Of a stretch of 64,000 nt of DNA, positions 1 to 14,795 are shown one piece after another. This stretch comes from Flaccisagitta enflata (lineage: Eukaryota; Chaetognatha; Sagittoidea; Aphragmophora). Position 1 is the stretch's first letter, and each line of letters starts with the position of its first letter. Made by a program: the position numbers and the translations under genes. The notes beneath the pieces are model-generated. The model made no database searches. It was not told where the DNA came from and saw nothing but the letters and a program-made list of their open reading frames with translations. Location of the stretch: the NCBI GenBank assembly GCA_965153355.1, contig OZ231126.1:44826001-44890000 (forward strand), in the 5' to 3' direction.

Positions 1-146
1 GAACGAATGAACGAAAGTCCCCCTGTGTTCTACACAACATCATCTCCTTCGGGGCCGCTGCCCTGCTACCCATCACCTTCATTCACCAACATACATAGCA
101 GGGCAACGGGTATCGCTGACCACATATTGCCCTTGGGCGACTGGTT
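1..146 (+). mobile_element. Family A element, 3' part
   Basis: This is the 3' end of dispersed family A. It shows the subterminal GGGGCCGCTGCCC, then a stem (GCCCTGCT / AGCAGGGC) around a loop of about 35 bases, then GGTATCGCTGACC, and finally the small hairpin GCCCTTGGGC followed by GACTGGTT. The 5' part lies outside the window. The family is defined by about 16 copies here. I infer a non-autonomous Helentron-like element. Confidence 0.7.
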
Positions 147-191
147 CTTTTATCCCCTATTTGCAATCTTCTTTTTTTCTTTTCACCTCCC

Positions 192-632
192 TTTTTGGGC
201 AACGGCCCCAAAGGGCCGATGTCCTGTAGGACACAGGGGTGAATTTCCATACGTCCATCTGTCCTTCCGTCCGTCCCCCCTCCAAAGCTTCCCTATTGAA
301 TAACATGGGAAATTGATAAAATGCCAACTTCCCATTGAATAACATTGGAAATTGATGAAAAATGAAAAAGAGGTGAAATTCCCATGGAATAACATGGCAA
401 ACTGATGAGAAATTGAAAAAATGCAAAACTCCCATTGAATATTATGGAAAATTGCTCCAAAGGCCTCAAATATGCCCTCTCAGGACGTATGGAAATTCAC
501 CCCTGTCTCTTATAGGACATCGGCCCTTTGGGGCCACTGCCCTGCTCTCACTCCACTTCTTCAATCTTCAGCTATCACTCCATGCAGGGCATCGGGTACC
601 GCTGACCATGTGCAATCCTTGGGTGACTTGTT
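192..632 (+). mobile_element. Family A element, complete
   Basis: The 5' edge is TTTTTGGGCAACGGCCCC followed by a GTCCTGTAGGAC palindrome. The core is AT-rich with repeated 'cccattgaataacatgg'-type units. The 3' end mirrors the 5' end (GGGGCCACTGCCC), then carries the CCCTGC / GCAGGG stem, GGTACCGCTGACCATG and an ATCCTTGGGT hairpin, ending in GACTTGTT. The next copy starts without a gap, so these copies are head to tail. Confidence 0.75.
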
Positions 633-1138
633 GGGCAGAGGCACACAGGGGTGAATTTCCAGACGTCCGTCCATTCGTCCGTACGTCCATGCATACATCA
701 CCCCAAAGCTTTTAAAGCCTCAAATTCCCATTGGATAACATGGGAAATTGACAAAATACAAACTCCCGTTGAATAATATGGAAAATTTACAAAAAAGCAA
801 AAAATTGTATGAACGTTGGACAACATTACTACTCCACACTGTATGTTTCCCATTGAATAACATAGAATATTGATGAAAATTGAGAAAAATGAAAAATTTC
901 CACTGAATAACATGTAAATTGAGGAAAAATTGAAAAAATGCAAAATTCCTTTTGAATAACATGGAAAGTTGCTACCAAGGCCTCAAATATGCCCTCTCAG
1001 GACGTCTGGAAATTCACCCCTGTGCCCCACATTGGCCCTTTGGGGAGGCTGCCCTGCTCTCACTCCGAATCTTCAGCCAATCATTTCAAGCAGGGCATCG
1101 GGTACCGCTGACCATGTGCGATCCTTGGATGACTTGTT
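633..1138 (+). mobile_element. Family A element, tandem copy with 5' deletion
   Basis: This copy begins directly after the CTTGTT end of the previous one. Its 5' end reads GGGCAGAGGCACACAGGGG, so the CCCCAAAGGGCCGATGTCCTGTAG segment seen in full copies is missing. The 3' end is intact, with GCCCTGCT / AGCAGGGC-type stem, GGTACCGCTGACC and ATCCTTGGAT hairpin, ending in GACTTGTT. A CTTC microsatellite starts at the 3' edge. Confidence 0.7.
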
Positions 1139-2760
<1,622 letters not shown>

Positions 2761-2881
2761 AAGCAGACCATCAAACAGACAAGCAGAGCAACAAACAGAC
2801 CAACAAAGTGACAGTCAGAGCACTAATCAGAAAACTGAAAACGAAAATGAATACCCTTACATTCTGACAAATACCATCCAG

Positions 2882-4362
2882 CCCATCAGTCGAGTCCGAA
2901 ATTCTGGAATCCTCTTTCTCCACATCGCAAGAAAAAAGTTGATCCAAACTCAACCATAGAAAATGGCGAGGGTCCATTCGAGACGTTGGCGGTGGATTTG
3001 GGATGCGGCCTTCCCTCACTTCCTCCGCATCTTCCGTTCATTGTACGGCAGTCTCCGTCGACAACTCCTTTGAAGGCGCTGTTGGCTTCGACGGAATATT
3101 CCGACTTCTCGACAAGCACTTTACTCGTAGAAGGCGTCTTCATCCGCGTCGGCGACTGGAATCGTCGCATCGACGACGTCGCCGTCGAGTTCCCAGTCTG
3201 TCGACAACAGACTTCAACCAATCCATTATCATCTGCATCCACATCCGCCAACTTTTTCCTGGGCATCACCAATCGGCATTTGCTGATCGCCCAACGGGTC
3301 GTCGAAAATGGTCCGCTCGAGTTGTTGAAGATGATTCCCGTGAATTGGATCCGCATCGAACCGATGCGTCGAAAGGCGTTGATGGTTCATTTTCCCAATG
3401 GAGAGCGTCAATGTTTCCTCTTCGACGCCGGCGCCACCGTCGAGCACGGCATCACTAACAACTGGAAGTGCTGGCTTCGATGTCTCGTCGACTTGACGTT
3501 GAAGGCCACGGACGACGTGTTGGCGACGACGAAGACGTCGACGATCATGCCCAAGGAGAGTGAAGGAGATGAGGAAGGAAGAATGGATTACGATGATTAC
3601 GATGAAGCAGCGGGTCAAAACAGAAACGAAAGAATGTCCCCGTCGTCTTGGTGGAGACGGAGAAAGAGGATGAATATCAAGATAAAGGAAGAGGAGGAAG
3701 GAGATGATTTTCAGCGACATTTGTCTTCGCGTTTGATTCCGATTTGCTTCGACGTCTCCCGGCTTTTCTCGGCGCCTGTTGCTCATTGCGTCAATCCAAA
3801 GCCCATCGATTTGTTCTTTCCTCCTCATCTGAAAAGAAGTCTTTCCGAATCCGATCTGAGATTACCGCCAAACGACTTGGGCGATGGAAATGTTGTCGGT
3901 GGAGTCAGTCAAGGGAATCCCAAGCGGTGTCTCGGAGGAAAGGAAGCGGAAGCGCCTTCGATGATGACGCCGTCGACGACCTCGTCGACTGGCGATATTC
4001 CGACTCCGCAGGCCCCAACGGCTTGGGAACTTGGACGACTCTTGAAAGAGCAAAAGTTAGACTGTGGATGCGGAAGCTGGGGAAATGGTCAACAACAACA
4101 CCAACTACGACAACAGCTGCATCAAGGAGGACAACTTCCGCAGCAACCGTCGACGTGTCTCTGTCGATCGACTCGAGAGAAGCTGCGCGCGTTGGTGGAA
4201 GATTTTCGACATTCGTGGGTAGACGTATGGTATTTGACGCCTGGTGGCGACGACGGCAGTTTCAGCGGAATTCACGGCGAAATTCATGGCGACATCCAGA
4301 ATGGCGCCGCGGCGTCGCCGGCGCTTTCTCTCGGTAAAAAACTTACAAAAGTTGTTTTTTAA
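2882..4362 (+). CDS. Large exon of a FAM71/GARIN-like protein (PH-like domain), partial
   Basis: The frame is open from 2851 to a stop at 4360-4362 but has no in-frame ATG at its start, so this is probably an internal exon. An acceptor AG at 2880-2881 is one candidate boundary. From about 3079 to 3505 the translation follows the layout of the FAM71 (Golgi-associated RAB2 interactor, GARIN) PH-like domain: a TEYSDFSTSTLLVEG strand, FLGITNRHLLIAQ, LELLKMIPVNWIRIEP, a VHFPNGERQCFLF strand, and a closing WKCWLRCLVDL helix. After it come an acidic stretch, a basic WWRRRKR patch, Ser/Pro-rich linkers, a Gln-rich run and a Cys/Arg-rich segment. A possible donor GGTAAAA at 4333-4337 suggests splicing before the stop. 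GARIN proteins bind RAB2 at the Golgi and acrosome in vertebrates; the role here is inferred only. The exon is visibly richer in CG than its surroundings. The assignment is from fold pattern, not an alignment. Confidence 0.6.
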
Positions 4363-4705
4363 AGACATGACATAAGATTTAATATCGAAATTTAAAAACT
4401 ACTGCAAATGTCCAAAACAAAACAAAACAAAACAGAACAAAACCTTTTTTTTTTGCCATGCCCTGGTTCCACAATTTTTATTTACAGGCGTGCAATTTTT
4501 TCTTTCCTTCCGAGTATCTTCTATTTTGCCCTGGGATCTTCCGACTTGTCAAATACCCATCCAGTCTAACTACCTGTTTACTTACTCTGTCTAACTTACG
4601 GAAGGAGGGACGGAAGGAAGGGAGGGATGACGGAGGGAAGGAAGGGAGGAAAGGGAGGAAGAAAGGAGGGAATAGGAAGGCAGGAATGGAAGGAAGGGAG
4701 GCAGG
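4363..4705. other. AT-rich flank and (GGAAG)-type polypurine tract
   Basis: The stretch holds (AACAA)-type short repeats near 4420-4445 and a GGAAGGA-rich purine tract at about 4600-4705 that leads into the 19-bp minisatellite. No coding exon is recognised; the long minus-strand Pro/Ser frames are repeat read-through. Confidence 0.6.
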
Positions 4706-5195
4706 CACAGGTGAATGGAAGAGGCACTGGTGGATGGAAGAGGCACTGGTGGATGGAAGAGGCACTGGTGGATGGAAGAGGCACTGGTGGATGGAAGAGG
4801 CACTGGTGGATGGAAGAGGCACTGGTGGATGGAAGAGGCAACAGTGGATGGAAGAGGCACTGGTGGATGATAAAGGCACTGGTGGAGGAAAAAGCACTGG
4901 TGGATGGATGAGGCAAAGGTGGATGGAAGAGGCACTGGTGGATGGAAGAGGCAACTGGATGAAAGAGGCACTGGTGGATGGATGAGGCAACGGTGGATGG
5001 ATCAGGCACTGGTGGATGGATGAGGCACAGGTGGATGGAAGAGGCACTGGTGGCTGGAAGAGGCACTGGTGGATGGAAGAGGCAACGGTGGATGGAAGAG
5101 GCAACAGTGGATGGAAGAGGCACTGGTGGATGATAAAGGCACTGGTGGATGGAAAAAGCACTGGTGGATGGATGAGGAAATGGTGGATGGAGCAT
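4706..5195. repeat. 19-bp minisatellite (GGATGGAAGAGGCACTGGT)
   Basis: About 25 units of GGATGGAAGAGGCACTGGT with point variants (AACAGT, GATAAA, GATGAG). Because 19 is not a multiple of 3, all three frames show the same 19-residue repeat, which marks it as non-coding. It lies directly against the 3' end of a minus-strand family A element. Confidence 0.9.
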
Positions 5196-5201
5196 ATTCG
5201 T

Positions 5202-6639
5202 AAATAGTCATCAAATGATCACACATGGTCAGCGGTACCTGATGCCCTGCTGGGAGTGATCCAGTGAAAAAGTGGAGTGAGAACAGGGCAGCGGCCACAA
5301 AGGGCTGATGTCCTGTAGAACAAAGGGGGGAATTCCCACACCTCCTGAAAGGGCATATTTCAGGCCTTAGATGACTAATTTAGGTTACTGAACGCATATT
5401 TGAGAGCTGGAGGGCAAAACCAAGGCTTTCATCTTTGAAATTCTCTCAAATCTCAAAAAATAAAGATGGAAACATGCCGATTGCGACCCTGATTAGCTCT
5501 TAAGCTCTACTTTTATAATCCCATGGATTTTGGGTCAGATTTCAAAGCCAAAGGAGCTTACTTTTGAGGCCAAAGTGACCAAAAACCAGCATTCTTACCA
5601 CAACTACAGTTAAGCTTCACTAGAGCGCACCCGCTAATAAGGCATCCCTCGCTTGAAGGCAAGATTTTCAAAGTCCCAACTTTTCTCTCTTTATTTATTT
5701 GTTAATAAACCCCGCATATAAGGCCCTCGCTTTGAAGGCAAAATTCACTATAGCGCATAAGAAATAGGTTTTTGAGAGACTTTTTTGCTCGCTTTGAAGG
5801 CATCTGGCAAACTAATGTGTTTTTAAGGATGGGGATGTGAATAAACAAGGAAAAAGACAGAAATATTGATAGCGATCAATCAATCAATGGCGATGATGAA
5901 GAGGCGAAAGATATCGATGATGACGAAGAGGATTACCAAAGATGATGATGAAGAGGAAGTGAAAGAAAAGGAGAAAACCTATATGGAAAGAAGAGGATGA
6001 ATTGATGCCGATGTAAGATCGATGATGTCATGTCGGTATTTAACAGGTGTAAGATGGGTCGCCATTATGAAAAAAATGCAACCCCCATTGTGAGTTTGTG
6101 AAGGAAAAATCTATTCACATCTTTCATGTTCTGCAGTTACTTTTCTAGTCTCAGGCGTGGTAAGACAGGTGGCAATCGGGGTGAAAATTACAGTAATACT
6201 GTTTATCATGATTGCCCACTACAAAAGATTAGATAATATCCATATTCTCACTATTGCTACTACCAAGCATGGATCCATGCCGATTTGTTTGTTTATCATA
6301 AGTCCCTATAAATTCAACATGGTGCAAAAATATATATGCACGGCTATAAGGCACCCCGCCTAGAAGGCATGAAATCAGCCGGTCCCTTGAGATGCCTTCT
6401 AGTGAAGCTTAACTGTACCATGAAGCAGTCATGAAGAAGTGGAACTCGCGGTGCCCAAAATGGGTCAAAAGGTTTCCCACTGATTTGTTCCACATTATAA
6501 AAACATAAATTCAGTCGATTCCATCCAGGTACAGGTAGTCCGTGCCCATGAAGGAGTAAACATACTATCTACTGCAAATTCCCCCCTGTGTTCCTCAGGA
6601 CATTGGCCCATTGCTGCCTTTGGGGCCACTGCCCAAAAA
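5202..6639 (-). mobile_element. Family A element, interrupted
   Basis: On the minus strand the 3' end is at 5202 (GGTCAGCGGTACC, then GCCCTGCT and the CAGGGC stem partner, then GGCAGCGGCC) and the 5' end at about 6639 (CCACTGCCCAAAAA on the plus strand). Mirror segments CCCTGTGTTC and GTAGAACAAAGGGG flank the core. The element is enlarged by an inner TA-flanked MITE at 5607-6415. Confidence 0.6.
5607..6415. mobile_element. MITE with pogo/Tigger-like TIR, TA target duplication
   Basis: The ends are inverted: left CAGTTAAGCTTCACTAGA, right CTTCTAGTGAAGCTTAACTG, each bordered by TA. The subterminal text contains 'aaggca' units (GCATCCCTCGCTTGAAGGCA and GGCACCCCGCCTAGAAGGCA). There is no transposase frame, so it is non-autonomous. 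TA duplication and a CAGT end fit Tc1/mariner/pogo. Confidence 0.75.
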
Positions 6640-7201
6640 GGCATTCCGCCCATAAGGTATGGAAATTTAACAATTATTTATTAATTTAACAACTTATTTA
6701 TAAATGCCATAACTTATTTATAAATGCCATAAGTCAGCTTTGTTCTAAGGCTTAATTTTGTTCAATCCTTTGTTAGACAGGGAAAGTGAAGATTTTCATG
6801 GGTTTGAATCCTGCTTTTTCTGCTAGAAAAACGGGAATCGGCTTAAGGCCGCTGCCTAAATGTTGCCGTTTGTCAATGATACGTGTTCAGCAGCTGTATA
6901 AAAAAATTACAAATCATAAGATTTTTTCATAGCGCCATCAGATCTACATAACTGACAAATATTTACATGCTGCGTCATACACTACTCACTCATTACTCAC
7001 TTTCCCACGCTACCTTTGTTAAATACGCTTTTATTCTTGATCAGATTTAATCAGGAAAAAGTTAGGGTTTCGGTAAGGGATGGGATTGGAGGTGGGGTGG
7101 GGATTAAGTTAGGGGTCTGGGCCAATGCATGCCTACTGTTTGTACCATCTGTCTGAAGTCTGTGGCAGCAATGGTTCATATTTTTGTACAGTGTGACTCT
7201 T
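6640..7201. other. AT-rich non-coding stretch
   Basis: A 21-bp direct duplication (AACTTATTTATAAATGCCAT) lies near 6690-6732. A G-rich strand is seen at 7063-7110. I see no gene. Confidence 0.5.
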
Positions 7202-7421
7202 AACAAGTGACGCGGGGTCACAATATTGTTGCGGACGGGTGGGCAGAGGCAGCCAAGCTCCATTCACAACCAACGCCCCACCCAACTCCCCTTCCAACAC
7301 AGACACATACACAAAAAGCTTCTAAAATGTTCATTTTCCCACTTTTCGTGTCCTTGGATGGACGGATGGACTGATGGACAGACAAAGCCTCTTATAGAGT
7401 TACGTATCTGCAGCTAAAAAA
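7202..7421 (-). mobile_element. Family B element, TTGCGGAC key, GTGAC terminal hairpin
   Basis: On the minus strand the 5' hairpin is degenerate (AGCTGCAGATACGTAACTC) and is followed by TATAAGAGGCTTTGTC and a GTCC-type core. The 3' end carries CTGCCCACCCGTCCGCAAC, then a GTGACCCCGCGTCAC hairpin and CTTGTT. It belongs to the same subfamily as the copy at 27860-28103. Confidence 0.7.
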
Positions 7422-7547
7422 AGTTACAACTTTCAGACTAGTTTTATATAGTTTATATTATACAAATCACATTGTTATTCATGAGCATTTTAAAGAGCTT
7501 CAAAAAATGAGCAAAATTTGATCAATTTGTTTGCCAGTCTTTTAGAT

Positions 7548-7720
7548 GACGGCGAATGATGCTGGCAAATGATGTTGACAAATCATGCTGGCAAATGATG
7601 CTGACAAATGATGCTGGCAAATGATGCTGGCGAATGATGCTGACAAATGATGCTGACAAATGATGCTGGCGAATGATGCTGGCGAATGATGCTGACGAAT
7701 AATGCTGGATGCTGACGATT
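7548..7720. repeat. 13-bp minisatellite (GCTGACAAATGAT)
   Basis: About 13 units alternate between GCTGACAAATGAT and GCTGGCAAATGAT or GCTGGCGAATGAT. The 13-residue periodic His/Ser frame on the minus strand is a by-product of a period not divisible by 3. Confidence 0.9.
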
Positions 7721-8106
7721 GAGCGTCGATCATGTGATGCTCAAATTGCCAAGACAACTTTTTGACAGAATTAATCAGAACGGGAAAGATGCAATTGATT
7801 TTCAGCATGCAATGAACAGATATTGCAACTTTTTTCATGCGCTATTTTTCCTAAAGTGGAAAGTGTATCTCCAGATTTTAAACTTAGTATCGTCATTGCC
7901 ATAGCTACAGGTAGAGCCTAATCTTTTCATGGCAAAAGGCGGCAATGGATTGTTTTTTGTCTCAGTAATGATATAAAGAGGAAAACAATTCTTAAAGTTA
8001 CTTTCTCAGATAAAGATAAAGAATTGTTTGAAACTGGTAGATCTATCAGTCAGAAAAATGAAGTAAAAAATACATTTTTTATTCCGAATCATTCGCCATA
8101 CCACTG
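7721..8106. other. Non-coding stretch
   Basis: AT-rich sequence between the 13-bp minisatellite and the next family B copy. I see no exon or repeat unit. Confidence 0.4.
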
Positions 8107-8263
8107 AACAAGGCCGGATACGTGGCAATCCAGTCCCAGACAGTTGGGCAGGAGCAGTGTAGGGCAAAAAACGCTCGGAATTCAAAAATGTTACGGACCG
8201 ACGGACCGACGGACGACCGACCGACACGGCAAGGTGTAGAGTCGCGTGTCCGCGACTAAAAAA
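8107..8263 (-). mobile_element. Family B element, GTCGCGGAC key
   Basis: On the minus strand: TTTTTTAG, hairpin GTCGCGGACACGCGAC, TCTACACC, a GTCG/GTCC core, then CTGCTCCTGCCCAACTGTC and CGTATCCGGCCTTGTT. The 3' key copy is worn (GTCTGGGACTGG). Confidence 0.7.
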
Positions 8264-8454
8264 CGAGCTTAGTGCAGTGGTTGCCCTTAATGCCTCACAC
8301 AGTCACACACATCTCAGTTTGTAGGCATGAATTTGGGGATGAAACTAAGCCAAACTCGAGATCATCCTTTATTCCTTTATGTTCCTTGATATGAAGTTTA
8401 ACCACTTCTTGGTCTCGTTCCGCTTTGACGCACAAACCGACCGTGCAAAGCATT

Positions 8455-8559
<105 letters not shown>

Positions 8560-8826
8560 CTTAACCTTAAAGTCGTAATCTGCTTGATTGCGGGACGAAG
8601 GGAGGGGGGGGGGAGAGAGAGAGAGAGAACCCTGAATCTCGATTGGATTCAGTCATTTTTCTGCGAAGATCGAAGAGGACTGTTAAGACTAAGTCTAACT
8701 CCTAAGGCTGAGGATTCGAAGCCGAAGCCGAGGAAACTCATCAACAGATGGCACCAACAGCGCGAGACTCGACCAGTGCGCGAGAGAGCGACTCATGAGA
8801 GCGAAATGTTGAGTTCTCTCTCCCCA

Positions 8827-9489
8827 TTTGGGCAGCGGCCCCGAAGGGGGCGATGACGTATGCTTTCACACACAGGAAAATTTCTCCTCCTCCTCCTTCT
8901 CTTTCGTCTGTCTCGCCTTCTCTTTCGTCTGTCAAACCGTCCCCCCCCCCCCCGACATCGAGACCAAAATTCCACCAAATTCTGCCAAATTCTGCTAAAT
9001 CAGGCCAAATTTTGCCAAATTTTGCCCATATCGCAGCCTTAAGGCCCAAATCCTATCCTCAAGGCCTTAAACCCAGCCTCAAAGCCCAAATCCCAGCCTC
9101 AATCACAAAATCAAGGCCTGAGGCCCAAATCCCAGCCTCAAGGTTTTAGTCCCAGCCTCAAGGCCTCAATCCCAGCCTCATGGCCCAAATCCCAGCCTCA
9201 AAGGCTGAGTTTTAGCCACAAGCGCAAAATCCAGGTCTTAGGCCCACATCTCAGCCCCAAGCCCAAAATCCAGGTCTTAGGCCCACATCTCAGCCCCAAG
9301 GCCCCAAATCCCAGGTCTAAGGCCCAAATCCCAACCACTAGAAGGAGAAGGAGATGGAGAAATTTCCTCAAACTTGAAAGCATAGGTCATCAGCCCCTTT
9401 AGGGCCGCTGCCCTGCTCCCTCCCTAAACTTCAATCACAACCTACTTGGGCTGGGCATGGATACCGCTGACCATCTAACGCTTTTGCGA

Positions 9490-9493
<4 letters not shown>
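8827..9493 (+). mobile_element. Family A element, complete, 20-bp core repeat
   Basis: The 5' edge is TTTGGGCAGCGGCCCC; the 3' edge has GGGCCGCTGCCCTGCT, a worn stem partner CTGGGCA, GATACCGCTGACCATC and a CGCTTTTGCG hairpin. The core is a degenerate 20-bp tandem (CCCAAATCCCAGCCTCAAGG). The mirror segments GAAAATTTCTCC and GGAGAAATTTCC, and TATGCTTTCA and TGAAAGCATA, confirm the inverted ends. Confidence 0.75.

Positions 9494-9583
<90 letters not shown>
9494..9583. repeat. (CT)n microsatellite
   Basis: About 90 bp of CT starting at the 3' edge of the family A copy. Confidence 0.95.
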
Positions 9584-9585
<2 letters not shown>

Positions 9586-9837
9586 CCTCATCCGCACAGA
9601 TCTGCTTGATATTTAAGCCAGGTCAGCTGGCTGCGCACAAAAGTCAGATGGAACAGTCGTCCTTTGTGTGTTAATGCGATCAGCCATGACCCCGTCCCTT
9701 TGGCCTTTTTGGTTCCTCTCTCTTCCTCTTCTTGTTCTTCATGGGCCATGTGGCCTAAAGGCTAAAGAGGGCCTCGAGCGCGTGCGATGGGTTCTTGTTC
9801 GTGTGCTCATCCAGTCTTGCCGCTTTATTCATTTTTC

Positions 9838-10850
<1,013 letters not shown>

Positions 10851-11116
10851 CGGCGAAATTGACAGAGAGACAAATGGATGTTAGAGTGGAATAACTAATG
10901 ACGATGGCGTATGCGCGATCTTTTGAGAATAAGGTTAGATGCCAAGTGTGTTAGCTAAGATTGAATGGTGCAACCACTCGGCACTCGCTGCTTTTCGAAA
11001 TAAGCAAGCTTCCAAAGCTAATAGCTATTCAGCATTTCTGATATCACCAATTGGATTCATCCAAGCGACATGAAATTCAAATTGATGAAGTGTATCTGAA
11101 TTGTTGAATTTGTTTA
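10851..11116. other. Non-coding spacer
   Basis: I see no repeat unit or exon. Confidence 0.35.
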
Positions 11117-11335
11117 TTTTCGGTCGTGTGCACGCAACTCTACACGTTGCTATGTCGGTCCATCCGCTCGTCCATCCCTCTGTCCATCCGTTTGTAATTT
11201 TGCAGAAATGTAGTCTTTTTCTAAAGGATTATAGCCTTTAAGGTCATTGCAAGGTGTGAACTCCTTTTGCACTGTAACTTTACTGTAGTACTGCCCCTGC
11301 CCAACCGTTTCTAGTTGTAGATAACCGCATCTTGA
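11117..11335 (+). mobile_element. Family B element, worn
   Basis: The 5' end is TTTTCGGTCGTGTGCACGCAACTC with TCTACACGTTGCTATGTCGG and a GTCCATCC core; the 3' region has GCCCCTGCCCAACCG followed by TTCTAGTTG. The terminal CTTGTT end is not seen. The strand follows the 5' hairpin orientation. Confidence 0.5.
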
Positions 11336-12374
<1,039 letters not shown>

Positions 12375-12426
12375 CCCTGAGTCCAATTGTCATTTATCCA
12401 TTCCCTATTTCTTGTCTTTCCCCCTC

Positions 12427-12761
12427 TTTTTAGATGCGTCCGTCAGGAACGCGCATCTCTATAAAGGTCTGTCCGAAAATCACCGTCAATCAGGTCCGTC
12501 CGTCAGTCCGTCGAAATCCCGATCCGTCCCGGTCCGTCGTCAGTATGTCCGTTACGCAAGTGCAAAAACCGCGTTTCTCCTGTTGTTTTTGGCGCAGCGA
12601 GATCCTATACTGAAAATAAATGATCCAAACAACATGTTTGTTAGCCTCCTTTACCATAGTCGTTTCTACGTCCGTTTGTCCATCTGTCTCTCCATATATG
12701 TCGTGTGATCTAATGCAGCAGAGGCACGACCCGGACGCATCGTTGCCCGGTCGGGCTTGTT
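12427..12761 (+). mobile_element. Family B element, GATGCGTCC key
   Basis: The 5' edge TTTTTAGATGCGTCC forms a hairpin with GGAACGCGCATCT, then CTATAAAGGTCTGTCCG. The 3' end has GGACGCATC, the exact reverse complement of the 5' key, followed by the hairpin GCCCGGTCGGGC and TTGTT. It is a sister of the copy at 58671-58983. Confidence 0.8.
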
Positions 12762-12810
12762 CTTGTTCAATTGCAATTGTCCATTCTCTCTATCTTGTCT
12801 TTTCCCCTCC

Positions 12811-13119
12811 TTTTCTTGGGAGCAACTTACGTCGGTCGGTCAGTTAGAAATCCCTATTGAATAATATGGAAAATTGACTAAATTTTGAAATAAATGAAAA
12901 AATTCAGATTGAATTAATGAATAACATGAAAAATTGACAATGAAATGGAAAAAAATTTCAATGTTTCCAAGGAAAGTAGCTCCAAAGGCCTCAAATGCGC
13001 CTCTTCAGGATGTCTGCCCTTTGGGGCCGCTGCCCTGCTCTCATTCCACTTCTGCAGCTAATCACTCCAAGCAGGGCATCGGGTACCACTGACCATGTGC
13101 GATCCTTGGATGACTAGTT
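12811..13119 (+). mobile_element. Family A element, worn 5' end
   Basis: The core has 'ccctattgaataatatgg'-type units as in the copies at 192-1138. The 3' end has CTTTGGGGCCGCTGCCCTGCT, the loop, AGCAGGGCATCGGG, TACCACTGACCATG and the ATCCTTGGAT hairpin with GACTAGTTT. Confidence 0.65.
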
Positions 13120-13322
13120 TATTTTCATGAATTCAGTCGTTCTTTCATTCAATCTTAATCATTGAGGCGCACTTCTTGACCAAAACATGGCCTTATTTTT
13201 ACGCTTAAGCAACAGATATTATGTGTAGTACAGATGATACGGAGTTCATAGATTAATGCTCGACTAAGCGACTCTATAAGCCACTATTTGGTCGGTTGGT
13301 CCGTCAGTCGGTCTGTCTGTCC
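13120..13322. other. Spacer with family B 5' fragment
   Basis: At about 13262-13322 a CGACTAAGCGACTCTATAAG segment with GGTCGGTTGGTCCGTC follows, as in family B 5' ends. It runs into the AAAG microsatellite. Confidence 0.5.
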
Positions 13323-13324
13323 GG

Positions 13325-13355
<31 letters not shown>

Positions 13356-13447
13356 AAAAACGAACGAACGAACGAACGAAAGACAGAAAGACAGAAAGAA
13401 AAAAAGAAAAAAAGAAAAAAAGAAAGAAAGAAAGAAAGAAAGAAGGA

Positions 13448-13507
<60 letters not shown>

Positions 13508-13545
13508 GAGAAAGAAAGAAAGAAAGAAAGAAAGAATTAAGAAAG
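13323..13545. repeat. (AAAG)n microsatellite
   Basis: AAAG with CGAA and GACAG interruptions near 13360-13395. Confidence 0.95.
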
Positions 13546-13824
13546 AAAAAACAATGATGAAGAGGCATGATATTGAAAAAAAGAAAGAAGAACTTACTGG
13601 CGTACATCATGTACATACAAAACGTTTGAAAGAAAATCGGGGGTCGGAGTGGGGGTGGGGTGGGGGTATGTGGGGGCTGTGTTGTTTTTCGCCTTTGATA
13701 GCAGCGAGACGTTTACGGTAAGAAAGAATTGGGACGGCCAAAGGAGCAATGCCAACTTTTTTTCCATGCTAAATCGAAATAAAATTCTTTCTCGTCCTCT
13801 TCCTCCCTTCCTTTTCTCTTTTCG

Positions 13825-14795
<971 letters not shown>

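Noticed and set aside
1-146. Family A as a tRNA-derived SINE
   Set aside because: No convincing A/B box pair or 3' tail; inverted subterminal repeats and the terminal hairpin fit a rolling-circle element better.
4478-5195. Long minus-strand His/Pro/Ser frames
   Set aside because: All three frames show the same 19-residue period because the DNA unit is 19 bp; no coding signal.
6780-6840. tRNA-like B box (GGTTTGAATCC)
   Set aside because: No matching A box, acceptor stem or anticodon arm could be placed around it.
11117-11335. Hammerhead-type ribozyme (retrozyme) in family A or B hairpins
   Set aside because: The CTGATGA and GAAA core boxes are not found in the right places around the stems.
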